Source: Onthophagus taurus
Taxonomy: Eukaryota > Arthropoda > Insecta > Coleoptera > Scarabaeidae
Assembly (NCBI RefSeq): GCF_036711975.1
Contig: NW_027248940.1
Location: 4,650,001 to 4,714,000 of the forward strand
Length of the DNA: 64,000 bases
Direction: 5' to 3'
Of the stretch, positions 1 through 11,501 are shown piece by piece; the first letter of the stretch is position 1, and the number at the start of each line of letters is the position of its first letter. The notes under the pieces were generated by a model, which worked only from the letters and a program-made list of their open reading frames with translations, had not been told where the DNA came from and made no database searches. The translations under genes and the position numbers were made by a program.

Positions 1-2532
1 CCTGTTTCATGAATTCTTGGATGTATGCTCGGCTGTGCAACTAATAGGTGATCCGGCTGTTATGACATTGTTGGATGTCATCGTCACATCTTGCTGTCGT
101 TTGGTGAGTGTTAGTGGTGTATTGCCGTGTGATTTGTCTGATCATGACTTGATTTTTCGCGAAATAGATTTGAAGGTACCTAAGATTCCTCCTCGGTTAT
201 TAACCGTGCGTATGCTGCGTGGTGTCGATGAGTGTGCTTTCAATAGCGATCTGCAGTCGGTGCCTTTTCACAAAATATTTTTCATGGATAACATTAATTG
301 TAAAGTTCAAAACTTTAATAACTTGTTGCTGGCTTTATTTGACAGACATGCCCCTTTAACCGTAAGGAGGTTTACCAAAAAGGTCGTACCTTGGTTAACA
401 CCAAATATTAAATTGCTTATGGACGAACGTGATAGGGCAAAGAATAAATACAAGCGTACTCGTTCAGGTGCTGATTGGGTTGCTTATAAGGAGCTGAGGA
501 ATTTTACTACAACCTGCATTAGAAGAGAAAGAAAATCATATCTGGAATTTTTATATCAGACGTCTCGGGGTGCTGAACTGTGGAAACAATTGAATCATTT
601 GGGTATTTGTGGTACGAAATGTTCACAGCACATCTCTGCTCACTTGAATCGACCAGATGAGGTTAACGATTTCTTTATTGATTCAGTCCCTTCTTTGAAC
701 CTTGCAAGGCGTTTCAGTTTTAATGACTTACCGCCTTTAAATTTGATTCAAACTAATTTTAAGTTTGTCTTTGTATCCGAAGCTGATGTAATAAAAGCTA
801 TTTCCTCAATTTCTTCTAGAGCTGCCGGTGCTGATAATATCAGTATGAGTATGTTGAATATGTGTCTTCCATTTATATTACCCTACTTGACACATTTACT
901 CAATGTTTGCATTGAAACTTCGGATGTACCTGACTGTTGGAAGTTGTCAATTGTGGTTCCTATCCCAAAAAAACGTGACCCATCTGAGCCTAAAGATCTG
1001 CGGCCGATTAGCATATTGCCAATTTTATCTAAAGTTCTGGAAAGAATTATGTTTAATCAGTTGCATCAATTTGTTCAACTTAATAATATTTTACCGAAGC
1101 ATCAATCTGGTTTTCGTAGAAACCATAGCTGCGGTACTGCTCTTCTCAAGGTAACTAATGATACTTTACAGGCTCGAGATAAAGGATTATGTACGTTGGT
1201 AGTCTTGTTGGATTTTAGTAGAGCTTTTGATAGTGTTTGTCATGACTTGCTTGTGGAATTGTTAAAGTATATTGGCTTCAGTGAATCCGCTTTAAACTTA
1301 ATTGAAAATTATTTAAATAATAGGCATCAGTCGGTTAGAATCGGTGATGCTTTGTCTGAATTTCGCTGTTTGAGCAAGGGTGTACCACAAGGTACTATTT
1401 TAGGGCCTATTCTATTTTCTTTATATACATCTCAAATCGTTAGGGGGTTAAATCATTGTGAGTACTATATGTATGCGGATGACTTGCAGATGTATGTTTC
1501 CTTTGATCCACGCGACTTCGCGTTGGGTATTACGAATATGCAAAAAGACCTTGATTACATTCATAAAGTGGCTCGGGAATACGGTCTACATCTTAATCCG
1601 AGTAAATCCAATGCTATACTTTTTGGAAATTCCGCTATATGTAATGGTTTTCGGGAAAGTATTGATTTGCAAATTGATGGTTGTAACATTCCTTTGGTTA
1701 GTGAGGTAAAGAATTTGGGTATGATTATGGACAACAGTTTTCGCTATAAGAAGCATGTCTCCAACTGTATATCCAGGGCTTATTATCATCTGAGGATGTT
1801 GTTTCCTCATCGACACTACCTTGGTATTCATCTGAAAAAGGTGTTGTGCGAAGCCTCTGTGTTGGCTCAATTCACTTATTGTGCTGAGGTCTACCATCCG
1901 TGCATTGACGTTAGCGATGTAACACGTATTCAACGAGTGCAAAATTCGTGTCTTCGGTATATATATGGAATTAGAAAATATAACAGAATATCTTATAAAC
2001 TGAAGGATGCGGGATGGCTGAATATGTATCATCGTAGGAAAGTGCAGTGTTTGTGCCTATACCATAAAATTATAAACTGCAAGGAACCACAGTATCTCTA
2101 CCAACTGATAACTTTCCGAAATGATGTCCACCGAATAAATACGCGATTTCGCGGAAGACTGTCGCCACCCTTCTATCGTTTGTCTTTGTTTCAGAGATCA
2201 TACATATTTCAAATAACTTCGAAATATAATGAGGTGGACGATAATTGCAAGGGGTTCTCACAACGAAGGTTTAAATTTACACAGAAATATTCTTGTTTTC
2301 TTGAACAATGTCTACATGGGGGCAAACGCTGATCTGACATGTTTTGCAATCTTGTTGTTGTATCTAGCTTTTGCTTTGTAATTTTTGGCCGAGTCATGTT
2401 TTTCTTTTTTGTTTCTTAGGTTAGTTAGAGCAGCTGTACTAACTAGTACAAGCTGGAACTCGCTTATTTTCTTTTGTATGTTTTTTTTTGTACAATTAAG
2501 CTTATTTTCTAATAAAGGCATTTATTATTATA
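1..2532 (+). mobile_element. Non-LTR retrotransposon A, 5' end outside the window
   Basis: The 3' part of a plus-strand non-LTR retrotransposon runs from the window edge through the end of ORF2, a short 3' UTR, an AATAAA-like signal and a short ATT-rich tail at about 2513-2531. Just past the tail, minus-strand coding sequence of element B resumes, so A sits inside the ORF2 of B. The reverse transcriptase resembles those of elements D and E in this window. The clade (CR1/L2/Daphne-like or Jockey-like) cannot be fixed by eye. The 5' junction and target duplication lie outside the window. Confidence 0.85.
2..2332 (+). CDS. ORF2 of element A: endonuclease C-terminus plus reverse transcriptase, open throughout
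   Basis: This is the pol-like ORF2 that nicks target DNA and copies the element RNA in place. The frame is already open at base 2, so the first ATG or TTG inside is not the real start. The first 50 residues or so are the end of an apurinic-like endonuclease (TLLDVI then DLSDHDLIF). The reverse transcriptase follows, with LRPISILP, LDFSRAFDS, GVPQGTILGP and the catalytic YMYADDLQ at about 1468-1491. The C-terminal part with RIQRVQNSCLRYI is also present. No stop or frameshift is seen over about 777 codons, unlike the related copies at 5515-8300 and 15660-17500. That suggests a younger or selected copy. The missing N-terminal endonuclease lies upstream of the window. Confidence 0.85.
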   Translation: MFHEFLDVCSAVQLIGDPAVMTLLDVIVTSCCRLVSVSGVLPCDLSDHDLIFREIDLKVPKIPPRLLTVRMLRGVDECAFNSDLQSVPFHKIFFMDNINCKVQNFNNLLLALFDRHAPLTVRRFTKKVVPWLTPNIKLLMDERDRAKNKYKRTRSGADWVAYKELRNFTTTCIRRERKSYLEFLYQTSRGAELWKQLNHLGICGTKCSQHISAHLNRPDEVNDFFIDSVPSLNLARRFSFNDLPPLNLIQTNFKFVFVSEADVIKAISSISSRAAGADNISMSMLNMCLPFILPYLTHLLNVCIETSDVPDCWKLSIVVPIPKKRDPSEPKDLRPISILPILSKVLERIMFNQLHQFVQLNNILPKHQSGFRRNHSCGTALLKVTNDTLQARDKGLCTLVVLLDFSRAFDSVCHDLLVELLKYIGFSESALNLIENYLNNRHQSVRIGDALSEFRCLSKGVPQGTILGPILFSLYTSQIVRGLNHCEYYMYADDLQMYVSFDPRDFALGITNMQKDLDYIHKVAREYGLHLNPSKSNAILFGNSAICNGFRESIDLQIDGCNIPLVSEVKNLGMIMDNSFRYKKHVSNCISRAYYHLRMLFPHRHYLGIHLKKVLCEASVLAQFTYCAEVYHPCIDVSDVTRIQRVQNSCLRYIYGIRKYNRISYKLKDAGWLNMYHRRKVQCLCLYHKIINCKEPQYLYQLITFRNDVHRINTRFRGRLSPPFYRLSLFQRSYIFQITSKYNEVDDNCKGFSQRRFKFTQKYSCFLEQCLHGGKR

Positions 2533-4005
2533 TGCCATATAAGCAGATTTTAAGCAATCAAAATTTGAGAAGACATAGGTAGTTCTTAGAATAAACCCCA
2601 ATTGTCTCATAGCTTTGAAAAAGATATACTCAATGTGATCTGAAAATAAGAGTTTTGAATCTAGCATCACACCAAGGTCTTTGATAGAAGTAACACATTT
2701 AATAGATTCAACACCAAGCAGATATGAAAAATCAATGTTATATCTTTTTCTGCTAAAAAAAATTTAGGATCATTTTTCATAATTTAGAAGAAGTTTGTTC
2801 ATAGAACAATAAGTGTTAAAACGATAAGGATCGCTTTGCAATTTAATACAGTCAGCAACTGTACGTATAGAGGAAAAAATTTTGCAATCATCCGCATATA
2901 ATAAGAAACTGGAATGCATAAAACACGATCCAATGTCGTTAATGTAAATTACAAATAATAACGGGCCGAGATGGCTCCCCTGGGGTACTCCAGACGTAAC
3001 AGCTCGAGATTTCGAAATACAGTCAAATAAACCAACTGCCTGCCTTCTATTCGAAATATATAATTTTAACAAAGCAATGATTGAACCAGGCAACGGGAAA
3101 GTTACTAGTTTGGAAATTAAGATATTATGATCGATCTTATCGAATGCTTTACTGAAGTCTGTGTAAATAGAATCAACTTGACAGTTATCATTAAGCGAAT
3201 TTTGAATGAAATTAACATACACTCTACAACAGTTCTTAACGTCGAATATGAGGGTGCAAGATTGTTTGAAGTAATTAAATTAGATTCTACAGACCTATCA
3301 GGCAAAAAACCAAATTATTCAACCATGAAAAAAGGTTTTAACGAAAAATAAATGTCTTTGTAAATAAGTTTTTCAAAAATTTTTGAAAGTAATGATAAAT
3401 TAGAAATAGGGCGGTAATTATTGATCAAGTGTTTGTTACCAGATTTAAAAATAGGAATAATGAAAGCACTTTTCCAAACGGTTGGAACTCAGCAATAGAG
3501 CTTAAAAAAATCAAAAAAGTGGATTATCAAGTTCTTCCGCGCTAGCATTCAAAAAAATGCCCGGTAAACCATCCGGTCCCGGTGCCGAATTGACATTAAT
3601 AGACTTCAGTAACTCTTTAACGTCAGTTTCATTAAACCAACACAAAACATTCCCACCGGAAACTGAATCATTAGGGCCTTTCAAGGTACCATCAATAAAG
3701 ACCTCGCCGAAAAATTCAGAAAACAATTCAACAATGTCCGAGCCAGCGGAAGCAGAAACATCACCATACGACATGGGAACCGGCATACCGCCGCCGCTAC
3801 GCCTTTTGTCGCGAAAAAAGGACCATAACTGTTTCGGATTGTCAATAATATTTTCTTGCAAATTATTAATGTAATTTTAATAGTCAGCCCTAATGAGACT
3901 CTTCGAACGTTTACGCAACAAAGAAAAGGACAAGTAATCCACTTGATTACCATACTTTTTCCACCTTTTATAGATACCTCCTGATAATCCGCAACCTGAT
4001 TTACT
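2533..4005 (-). pseudogene. Element B, ORF2 reverse-transcriptase segment
   Basis: The minus strand encodes the reverse transcriptase of element B with several breaks. Reading from 4005 downward, the linker begins KHSKSG and soon meets an in-frame TAA near 3879. Then come KQLWSFFRDKRR, APGPDGLPG (about 3560), NNYRPISNLS (about 3400, another frame), TDFSKAFDKIDH (about 3150), GVPQGSHLGP and the catalytic LYADDCKIF (about 2895). IKDLGVMLDSKL follows near 2680. The segment ends at 2533, where element A is inserted; the last part of ORF2 should lie left of the window. Its upstream half is at 10671-11501, across the insertion of element C. The frameshifts mark an old copy. Confidence 0.8.
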
Positions 4006-4498
4006 ATGTTTCTTGGACGCCCTAGAACATAAAGTTTTGAATTATCCTGTCTTTATCCTTGGTGATTTTAATTTGCCTGAATATATTAAGGCACCTGGTA
4101 TGTCAACCAAATGTGGAAAAACGGAGTTATTTCGTAACTTTTGTGATTTTCTGGACCTTCGCCAACTCAATCATGTACTGAACTGTGACAATCGTCTATT
4201 GGATTTGGTTCTGACAAATGCTGACCATCAGTTTGATCTTGTTCATGATGGTTGTCCCTTCGTCTACGAGGATCAGTACCATCCTGCCTTAGATATTACA
4301 ATGAATTTACTGACGGCAAATGATGGTTTGCCGAACTTTCCGTCTTTGGGTGGTCGATATAATTTTCGAAGAGCCAACTTTCCTGGCATGTATGATAAAC
4401 TACTTTACACGGATTGGTCTTTTCTAGGTGTGGAGGTTAATGCGGATGATGCTTTGCGAGCTTTTTATAAAAAGTTGTATGAGATTTTGGATTTATTT
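4006..4498 (+). pseudogene. Element C, ORF2 endonuclease fragment (5' truncated)
   Basis: The plus strand encodes the C-terminal half of an endonuclease-type domain of a non-LTR ORF2. Visible motifs are VFILGDFNLP (about 4050-4080), LLDLVLTNA and a degraded HPALDI in place of the usual SDH motif. The 5' end is cut at about 4006, where minus-strand element B stops, so C is a 5'-truncated insertion. The reading frame continues to TTATTT at 4493-4498. It is then interrupted by element D and resumes at 8650 in the same frame after the same six bases. The ORF as printed runs a few codons into D before a stop at 4514-4516. It is related to the EN of element B. Confidence 0.8.
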
Positions 4499-4615
4499 CA
4501 TTTATTTATCAGTTGATAACAGATGTTCAGCGAATAAGCACGCGTACACCCTGCTCCGTATTTTCGATTATATATTTAGTTGTCTATCAGCGAATTTTAT
4601 TAAATCTTTGTTAAA

Positions 4616-5251
4616 ATGACGGAGAAAACGCGTCTTGCTGCTGAGCGCCGTGAGTTAGTGAAATCCTGTATCATTGACATAGTAAAAGACAACGAATTTA
4701 TCAAAGTTTTGCGAGAAACCATTGCGAAGGAGGTGAACCGCGTTTTTGAGGAAAAAATCCAGTCCTTGGAAGAGAGAGTAAGCGACCTCGAAGAGAAGAA
4801 CCGCAAATTGTCGGACAAGTGCGATGCGCTTGAGCAGTATTCGCGGCGTACGAGCGTGCGTATCATCGGGCTTAAGAAATGTGATCCGGAACAAGTCGAA
4901 GAGCGCGTCTTGGATTTATTTCGTGAAAAGCTGGACATTAAGATGCGAGAGGATGCGATAGATCGTTGTCACCCAATTGGAAGACCGAATAACGGCGTGC
5001 AGAGCTTAATAGTTAGATTTGTTAGTTATAGAGATCGAAAGCTTGTAATGCGGAATAAGAGAAAACTTAAGGGTTCAAAAATTACAATAGTTGAGGACCT
5101 AACTAAGTTGCGTTACGATCTGTACCGTGAGGCTATAAAGAAATTTGATCACAAATCGGTGTGGACATTGGACGGTGTGATTCACGTTGTGGTGAACAGT
5201 ACTAAAACGAAAATTACATCATGGTCTGAACTGAACAAGATGTCAGGATAG
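4616..5251 (+). CDS. ORF1 of element D: coiled-coil RNA-binding protein (L1 ORF1p-like)
   Basis: This 211-residue ORF is open from an ATG preceded by GTTAAA. ORF1 proteins of this kind bind element RNA and accompany ORF2 to the genome. Residues of about 40-80 form a heptad-rich coiled coil (VFEEKIQSLEERVSDLEEK). The signature LEQYSRR then leads into an RRM-like segment starting VRIIGL. The basic C-terminal part (DRKLVMRNKRKLKGSKI) resembles the C-terminal domain of transposase_22/L1-type ORF1 proteins. No zinc knuckle or PHD finger is visible, unlike the ORF1 of element B. It is intact although ORF2 of the same copy is broken. ORF2 begins 264 bases downstream. Confidence 0.8.
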   Translation: MTEKTRLAAERRELVKSCIIDIVKDNEFIKVLRETIAKEVNRVFEEKIQSLEERVSDLEEKNRKLSDKCDALEQYSRRTSVRIIGLKKCDPEQVEERVLDLFREKLDIKMREDAIDRCHPIGRPNNGVQSLIVRFVSYRDRKLVMRNKRKLKGSKITIVEDLTKLRYDLYREAIKKFDHKSVWTLDGVIHVVVNSTKTKITSWSELNKMSG

Positions 5252-5514
5252 TATATCTATTGACTTATTTATATTTATTTTTTTTTTACTGCTATATAAT
5301 TTTAATTTAACAATTGAATTAGCAGCTAATTGGCTTTTCTCTGTTTATTTTTTTTTCTGTAATTTGATGCGGAGCGGGTGTTGGCCGCCCAAATCTTGCG
5401 TTTTCTTTTTTTTTTTTTAGTTTGCTTCGCATACTATTTCATTGCTACTATTTGTTTATTATAGTTATTACTGTGTTTTCTTTTTGTTTTTGTTAATTTA
5501 CCTACCTCTGTATA

Positions 5515-8300
5515 ATGAACATTACGAGTAATTTTAAAATAGCTCACCTTAACGTTTGCTCACTGCAGCCTAAAATTGATCAAGTAAGCTTGCTACTTAT
5601 TGAGCACAACTTTGATATGTTTGCTATTACGGAAACTTGGTTGGATCCGAGTGTTCCGGATTATGATCTTGCAATAGAAGGTTATAACCTATATCGACAT
5701 GATAGACATGGACGTGGTGGAGGCGTTTGCTGGTATGTACGGTCTAACGTGGTTTGTAGGGTTATGGATGTGGAGGGTGCCTAGGAACAATTATGGATAA
5801 AAGTTTCCCTGAAGAAATTATCGTTATCGTGTGGTGTTATTTATAAGCCCCCGAACATAGCTGCTGGAGACTTTATAGCTTCCTTTGAAGAAGTATTGGC
5901 ACAAGTTACTTTATTGGCTGACGATGTCTTATGCGTTGGGGACTTTAACATAGATATGCTCAAATCTGACACGGCAGCTGTTTCTGAATTGATTAATACT
6001 CTGGAGGTGTTTGGACTGCAGCGGCTAATTAAAGAGCCAACACGAGTCACCCCGAAAACTGCCACTTTGCTTGATGTTATTCTGTTCTCTAACCATGAAT
6101 TAGTGTCTGATAGTGGGGTGTTGGATAATGATCTGTCGGATCATTCTCTGGTCTTTGTTGAGCTACATACACCACAGGAGAGGGTTGTACCCCTTTTCAA
6201 GACATATCGGAACTACGTTGGTTTTAGCGAGTTAATGTTTTATGAGCACTTACAATCATTGCCCTGGCGAATTCTATACGAGATACAGACTATAGATGAA
6301 AAAGTTAGATTTCTAACTGAAAATATACTAGTGCTATTGGATCTGCACGCGCCGCTAAAGAAAGCTCGAATTACTAAGCCAGGGGCCCCCTGGATATCTG
6401 CTGAACTAAGAGCAGCAATGCAAAAGAGATAAACTGCTTCAATCTTTTAAGCGCTCACGAGACCCCGCGCATTGGCAGCTATATAAAACGGCGCCTAACT
6501 TGGTTACAAATATGCATCGCAATTGTAAACAAAAATATTTACAAAATTTTTTGGATTTGGGTAACGGTGCTAAGACCTGGCATATTTTGAAATCCACGAA
6601 ATTAATTAAGTCCAAACATAGATCGCTTCCTAACCACTTTCAAGATGCTTCTATTATTAACGATTTCTTTATTGATTCGCTTCCCAGCACTAATACCACC
6701 GTTGATAATAATATGTATTCCAACTTAAATGAACGTGTTGTAATCCCTCTCAGATTTTCTACAGTATCTGAAAGCGATGTTCTGAAGATTTTGAAATCAA
6801 TTAAATCTAATGCAATTGGTACCGATGGAGTATCGGTTAAAACATTAGAATACTGTATGCCATTTCTACTGCCTTATGTCACACATCTTGTTAATTTTTG
6901 TATTAAAAATAGTGTATTTCCTTCTTTGTGGAAAGTAGCAGTCGTGCGCCCGATTCCAAAAGTTGCTAATCCGATCCTCGTTTCTGACCTTCGTCCAATA
7001 AGTATACTAACGGCAATGTTAGTATCCTAGTGGTAGTCACCTGGAAATTAATAACATCCTTCCTTCGGTTCAGTCTGGATTTAGACATGGTCACAGTTGT
7101 ACGACTGCTTTAACGTGTGTAATCGATGACATAATGGGTGCAACAGATAGAGGGTACATGACTATACTTGTTCTATTGGATTACACGAAGGCATTTGATA
7201 CAGTAAATCACAACCTCTTACTAACTATTTTAAAGCACTATGGGCTGGAAGATTCAGCAGTTGCTTTCTTTGAGAATTTCGTAAGTGGTCGTCAACAATA
7301 CGTGCAGCTGTTTAACCATCAATCTAATGTACGCCTTCTTAGGTCGGGTGTGGCGCAGGGTTCTGTGCTCTCCCCAACCCTGTTCTCAATTTACACAGCA
7401 CCTTTAAGTAATATTTTTAAGTACTGCAAAGTTCATTTTTACGCAGACGATACTCAGGTGTATATATCATATAAACCTCAAGAACAACAACATTATCTGA
7501 ATTTATTGAATATAGAATTGTCGGATCTGGTGTCTGCCGCCAACCATCACAGTTTAGTAATCAATCCGAATAAATCAAAAGTTATGATATTTGGCCGAAA
7601 AATGGATATTTTGCGTTATGGTGGAGATGTCAGGGTAACGGTCAACGGATCAACGCTCCCCATTGTATCTGAAGCACGTAATTTAGGGTTGGTGATGGAT
7701 TCGGATTTGAGATTCCGGAGTCACGTGACAAGTATGCTTCAGGGTGCGTTTGGTAAACTAAAAGCTCTGTACCCCTCTCGCCATCTTCTCACTGTCAACA
7801 CTAAGACTCTACTTTGTAATGCGCTGATTTTATCAAAATTTAATTTTGGAGATGTGGTGTATGGGCCGTCTTTACTTAGGGTCGATGAGCAGCGCATACA
7901 GAGGGTTCAGAACGCCTGTCTGCGATTTATTTTCGGGATTAGGAAGTATGACAGAATTTCACATAAGTTGACAGAGGTAAAATGGCTTAATATGGTCCGT
8001 AGGAAGCAGCTGCATTGTTGTGTGTTTTATTACAACATAATTCAGAGAGAAAAGCCTCAATATTTATGCCAAAAAATTCAATATCGCACTGACATTCATA
8101 ACTTGAATTTGAGATTCAGGGGGGCTCTGTCACCTCCTAACCACAATACGGAATTATTTAAACGGAGCTTCAGTTATCAGATTGTAAAGATGTACAATGA
8201 TTTACCCACTGAAACGAAACTGCTAGCAAGCGTCTCCTCATTTAAAAAGCGAGTGTTTGGTTGCTTACTTGATCAACAGACGGCCATCCTAACTATTTAA
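5515..8300 (+). pseudogene. ORF2 of element D: endonuclease and reverse transcriptase, broken
   Basis: ORF2 starts at ATG 5515 and carries an N-terminal endonuclease (HLNVCSLQPK, TETWLD, RHDRHGRGGG, VGDFNIDM near 5935, DNDLSDHSLVF near 6130). Three breaks are visible. An in-frame TAG lies at 5782-5784. A one-base frame change near 6428 turns the frame into a TAA at 6430. A frame change with apparent loss of about 30-40 bases lies near 7020-7035, directly after LRPISILT. The reverse transcriptase then reads on from 7036 to 8300 with LDYTKAFDT, GVAQGSVLSP and the catalytic FYADDTQVY at about 7438-7464. Length and domain order match a complete ORF2. It cannot make a working protein as it stands. 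Confidence 0.85.
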
Positions 8301-8649
8301 ATGTAAGGCGAAGGTGGCATTTATTAAGTATTAGTTTTCTTTTTTTTTACATTTTTTTTCCGTTTCTGTCTGTACTGGCAGAGGTATTTCTTTAATTATT
8401 TTCTTTATATATCTAGTTTGTTCGCTTGTTGCTGAACGTTTTGGAATTTTTTGAATATTGTTATAATGGAATTTAAGGTTAAGTTGAGCAGTGTCTCGGC
8501 ACTGAACTTCGCCATTTCGTACTATTATAATTTACTAGTGAATTTAGTATTTTATTTTATTTTATTTTTTTTGTTTTGTATAGAATATTTAATTTGTTAA
8601 TTTGATGTTGCTACGAATAAAGACATTATTATTATTATTATTATTATTT

Positions 8650-10528
8650 GTTCCTAAGAGATTGAGTCGGGGATCCTCATACCCTATTTGGTACACCCCA
8701 TAAATTAAGCGGCTATTAAAGTTGAAAGAGTATTATAGGAGGAAGTGGAGGAGAAGCAATAGTGCTTTCTATTCAGCTGATTATAAAAGACTGAGATGTT
8801 TGACTAAGCAGAAAATCTCTGATGCGTATACTTCCTTTACTATTAGTGCTGAACAATCGCTTAGTTCTGATCCCCGTAACTTTTGGAATTATATAAGACA
8901 GAAAACAACGACCTCTCGACTTCCTGGAAAAATGATGCGTGATAAGTCCACCTACACTGATCCTGAAAAAATAGTTAATGCTTTTGCAGATCAATTCTCT
9001 GGAGTATATTCTGGTGTCTCTGCTTATAACATGGTTGATGTACACTCTACGTATCCTTCAGTATTTGTTGCCGATGTCACCGAAGAAGAGGTTCCTCATT
9101 TCCTAAAAAGGTTACCTAATAAATTTACTGCTGGTGATGATGATCTTCCTGCATTTTTCATTCGTTATTGTTGTGCAATTTTTGCAGTTCCGCTTCATTT
9201 AATAATTAACCTATCCTTAAGCACTTGCTCATTTCCTAAACTTTGGAAGCGCTCACGCATTGTTCCTGTATTCAAGCATGGCGAACGTACCAACATTACT
9301 GATTATCGACCAATATCGTTATTGTCCAATTTCGCTAAGGTATTTGAACAGATTATTTACAAGATGATTTATCCACAGGTTCAGTCATTTGTGTCACCAT
9401 ATCAGCATGGGTTTATCAAGCGTCGTTCGACCATTACCAACCTCGCGGTGGTTACTGAGGTAATTTGTGAATCTTTGGATGGGGGCGGTCAGGTAGATGT
9501 GGTATACACTGATTTTTCTAAAGCATTCGACATGATTCATCATGACGTCCTCTTGTATAAAGTTAGTGCTTTTGGCTTATCTCCTAAGTTTATGAACCTA
9601 TTTGCCTCTTACCTATCGGGTCGTATAAATTATGTGTACTACAACGGTTATGCGTCTATGGAGTTTACGGCTAGGTTTGGTGTTCCTCAGGGCTCAAATC
9701 TAGGCCCCCTACTATTTGTTATCTTCTTGAATGACCTTCTAGACAAATTTTCATCAAGCGTACTAGCTTATGCAGATGATCTGAAACTATTCCGACCTAT
9801 TTTTGCGGACCGTGATGTTGTCACTCTTCAGTCGGATTTGGACGTCTTGGTGGAATGGTGTAACCGTTATCAGCTAAAGATTAATGCCAATAAGTGCGGT
9901 GCGGTTAGTTTTACACGCAAGCTGTCTCCTCTTCCATCTTCTTATTATATAGAAGGTGTTCTTCTTGAGAAACTATCTACAATCAAGGATCTGGGAGTAA
10001 CTTTTGATCGCAAATTGTCTTTTGTACCTCACATCGAAAATATTGCATCTTCTGCAGCGAGGATGCTTGGTTTCGTTTTGCGCACCTTGCGTGCTTTTTC
10101 TGATATCGGTGTGTACAAGACTATTTTCGACCTTTGTATTGTCCAAATTGGAATATGGCTCTGTAATTTGGTCGCCACATTATGTGTGTCATAGACTTAT
10201 ATTGGAGAGAATTCAGAGGAGATTTCTCAAATATTTGTCTCTACGCCTGGACGGATCATACCCGGATCGTGGAATGGATTACGCATCCCTGCTGCGGCGT
10301 CACAATTTTTCTGCACTAGACGTAAGAAGAGATGACCAGTGCATCCAGTTTTTGCAGAAGTTAGTGCAAGGTGAATTGGATTGTGGTTGGTTGTTGTCGC
10401 GGATCATTTTCGCGGAGCCTACGCGTGCAACACGTAGTACAAATCAGTTTTATTTGAGGAATTGCAGATCCAATGTTTTAGCCAACTCCCCGGTGCAGAG
10501 GATGTGTAAACTAACTAACAATCAATAA
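8650..10528 (+). pseudogene. Element C, ORF2 reverse transcriptase
   Basis: This continues the endonuclease fragment at 4006-4498 after the insertion of element D. The frame reads VPKRLSRGSS then YPIWYTP, and meets an in-frame TAA at 8701-8703. It is then open as the reverse transcriptase from about 8704: NFWNYIRQK, ITDYRPISLL, TDFSKAFDMIHH, GVPQGSNLGP and the catalytic LAYADDLKLF at about 9763-9792. Near 10127 the frame changes. The C-terminal part (VLSKLEYGSVIW, LERIQRRFLKYL) continues in another frame to the stop at 10528. Two breaks in about 630 codons suggest moderate age. The 3' UTR and an (ATT)n tail follow to about 10670, inside element B. Confidence 0.85.
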
Positions 10529-10670
10529 TAGTGTAAGAGTGTTTATGTGAATTATATTTGTTTTATGGCATGTGTTATTTCTTATTTCTTATTTTCTTTT
10601 TGTTGTAATATTGTCCTGTAATTGATCTTTGTTGGGCAATAAAGTGAATTATTATTATTATTATTATTAC
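10529..10670 (+). repeat. 3' UTR and (ATT)n tail of element C
   Basis: An AATAAA at about 10640 is followed by ATT repeats ending at about 10669. The same layout (AATAAA, a few bases, then ATT or TTA triplets) closes elements A, D and E. Directly after the tail the minus-strand endonuclease of element B begins. The shared tail type points to related 3'-end recognition by the reverse transcriptases of these elements. Confidence 0.75.
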
Positions 10671-11501
10671 ATTTTTCCCTAATAACCCTAATGGTTGAGG
10701 GGGCATACCAATGTGGAAAACGCTTAGAATTCCCGATGGTTCTGTAAGGAACATGATGCCTAATCATCCGATTCAGATGTGAGTAGAATACCTCCAAGGC
10801 TTGGTTAACATTAAGATTAATAAAGGCGTCATTCCAGTCAAATGCACGGATATCAGCTTTGAGAGAAACGTAATCTGCCTTATTAAAAAAGAATCTTTCA
10901 AGCCGACCATCATCAAACATTACATTCGAACTGAACTCAAAACAAAAATCTATAGCTAGATGATGGTCATCAAGATTAACTAACGGATCAAAACAATTCT
11001 GAACGCAAAACACAGCAAATCGATTACAAAGAATCAGATCCAACGTTCGACAGTTTGTATTAGAAATATTATTAAATTGCGAAAAATTACAATATGAAAA
11101 TATGTCCAGAAAATCTTTTGTACGCACCGAATTATCCCCAGAGGGCAAGAGTATACCAGTAGAAGACGTCTTCCAAGTTAATCCAGGTAAATGAAAGTCG
11201 CCAACAACGAGGATGACGTCATTCGGATTACGATCATTAATCATCTGCAGCTGTAGAAGAAAGCTATTGATCGCTGCAGTATCATTGGGAGGCAAGTAAA
11301 CACAACACAACAAAACACGCGATACTTCACCACGGACGCAGAACCATAAGTCCTCTGCACCCGTTGAAAACTCTGGCATTGGAGACACAGGAATACCCCT
11401 TTTGGCCGCCACAAGAACACCACCTCCATCGAGATTGGTAGATAAAGAAGAAGATCTGTCACGACATATCTATCGCAGAGAATCTCCCCACTAAGCACTG
11501 A
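10671..11501 (-). pseudogene. Element B, ORF2 endonuclease C-terminal half
   Basis: The minus strand encodes the middle and end of an endonuclease domain: GGGVLVAAKRG near 11420, LCCVYLPPN, VVGDFHLPG near 11200, RTLDLILCN near 11040 and DDHHLAIDF near 10960. From 11501 the frame reads SVLSGEILCDRYVV and then shifts by one base near 11467. The left edge is RVIREK, where the tail of element C cuts in; the reverse transcriptase of B resumes at 4005. The right edge joins in frame to the start of the endonuclease at 14883-15008 once the DNA transposon and one TGA duplication are removed. Confidence 0.85.

Larger units (their letters stand above)
4499..8643 (+). mobile_element. Non-LTR retrotransposon D, full length, inserted in element C
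   Basis: A complete two-ORF element: 5' UTR of about 117 bases (4499-4615), ORF1 (4616-5251), a T-rich spacer of about 260 bases, a broken ORF2 (5515-8300), a 3' UTR and an (ATT)n tail after AATAAA at about 8618-8643. It is flanked by TTATTT at 4493-4498 and 8644-8649. The right copy merges with the tail, so the duplication could be shorter. Removing the element and one TTATTT rejoins the ORF2 of element C in frame. It belongs to the same family as A and E by ORF2 similarity. Confidence 0.85.

Noticed and set aside
1586..2032. 148-residue minus-strand ORF within element A
   Set aside because: It has no family motif and is the antisense shadow of the reverse transcriptase.
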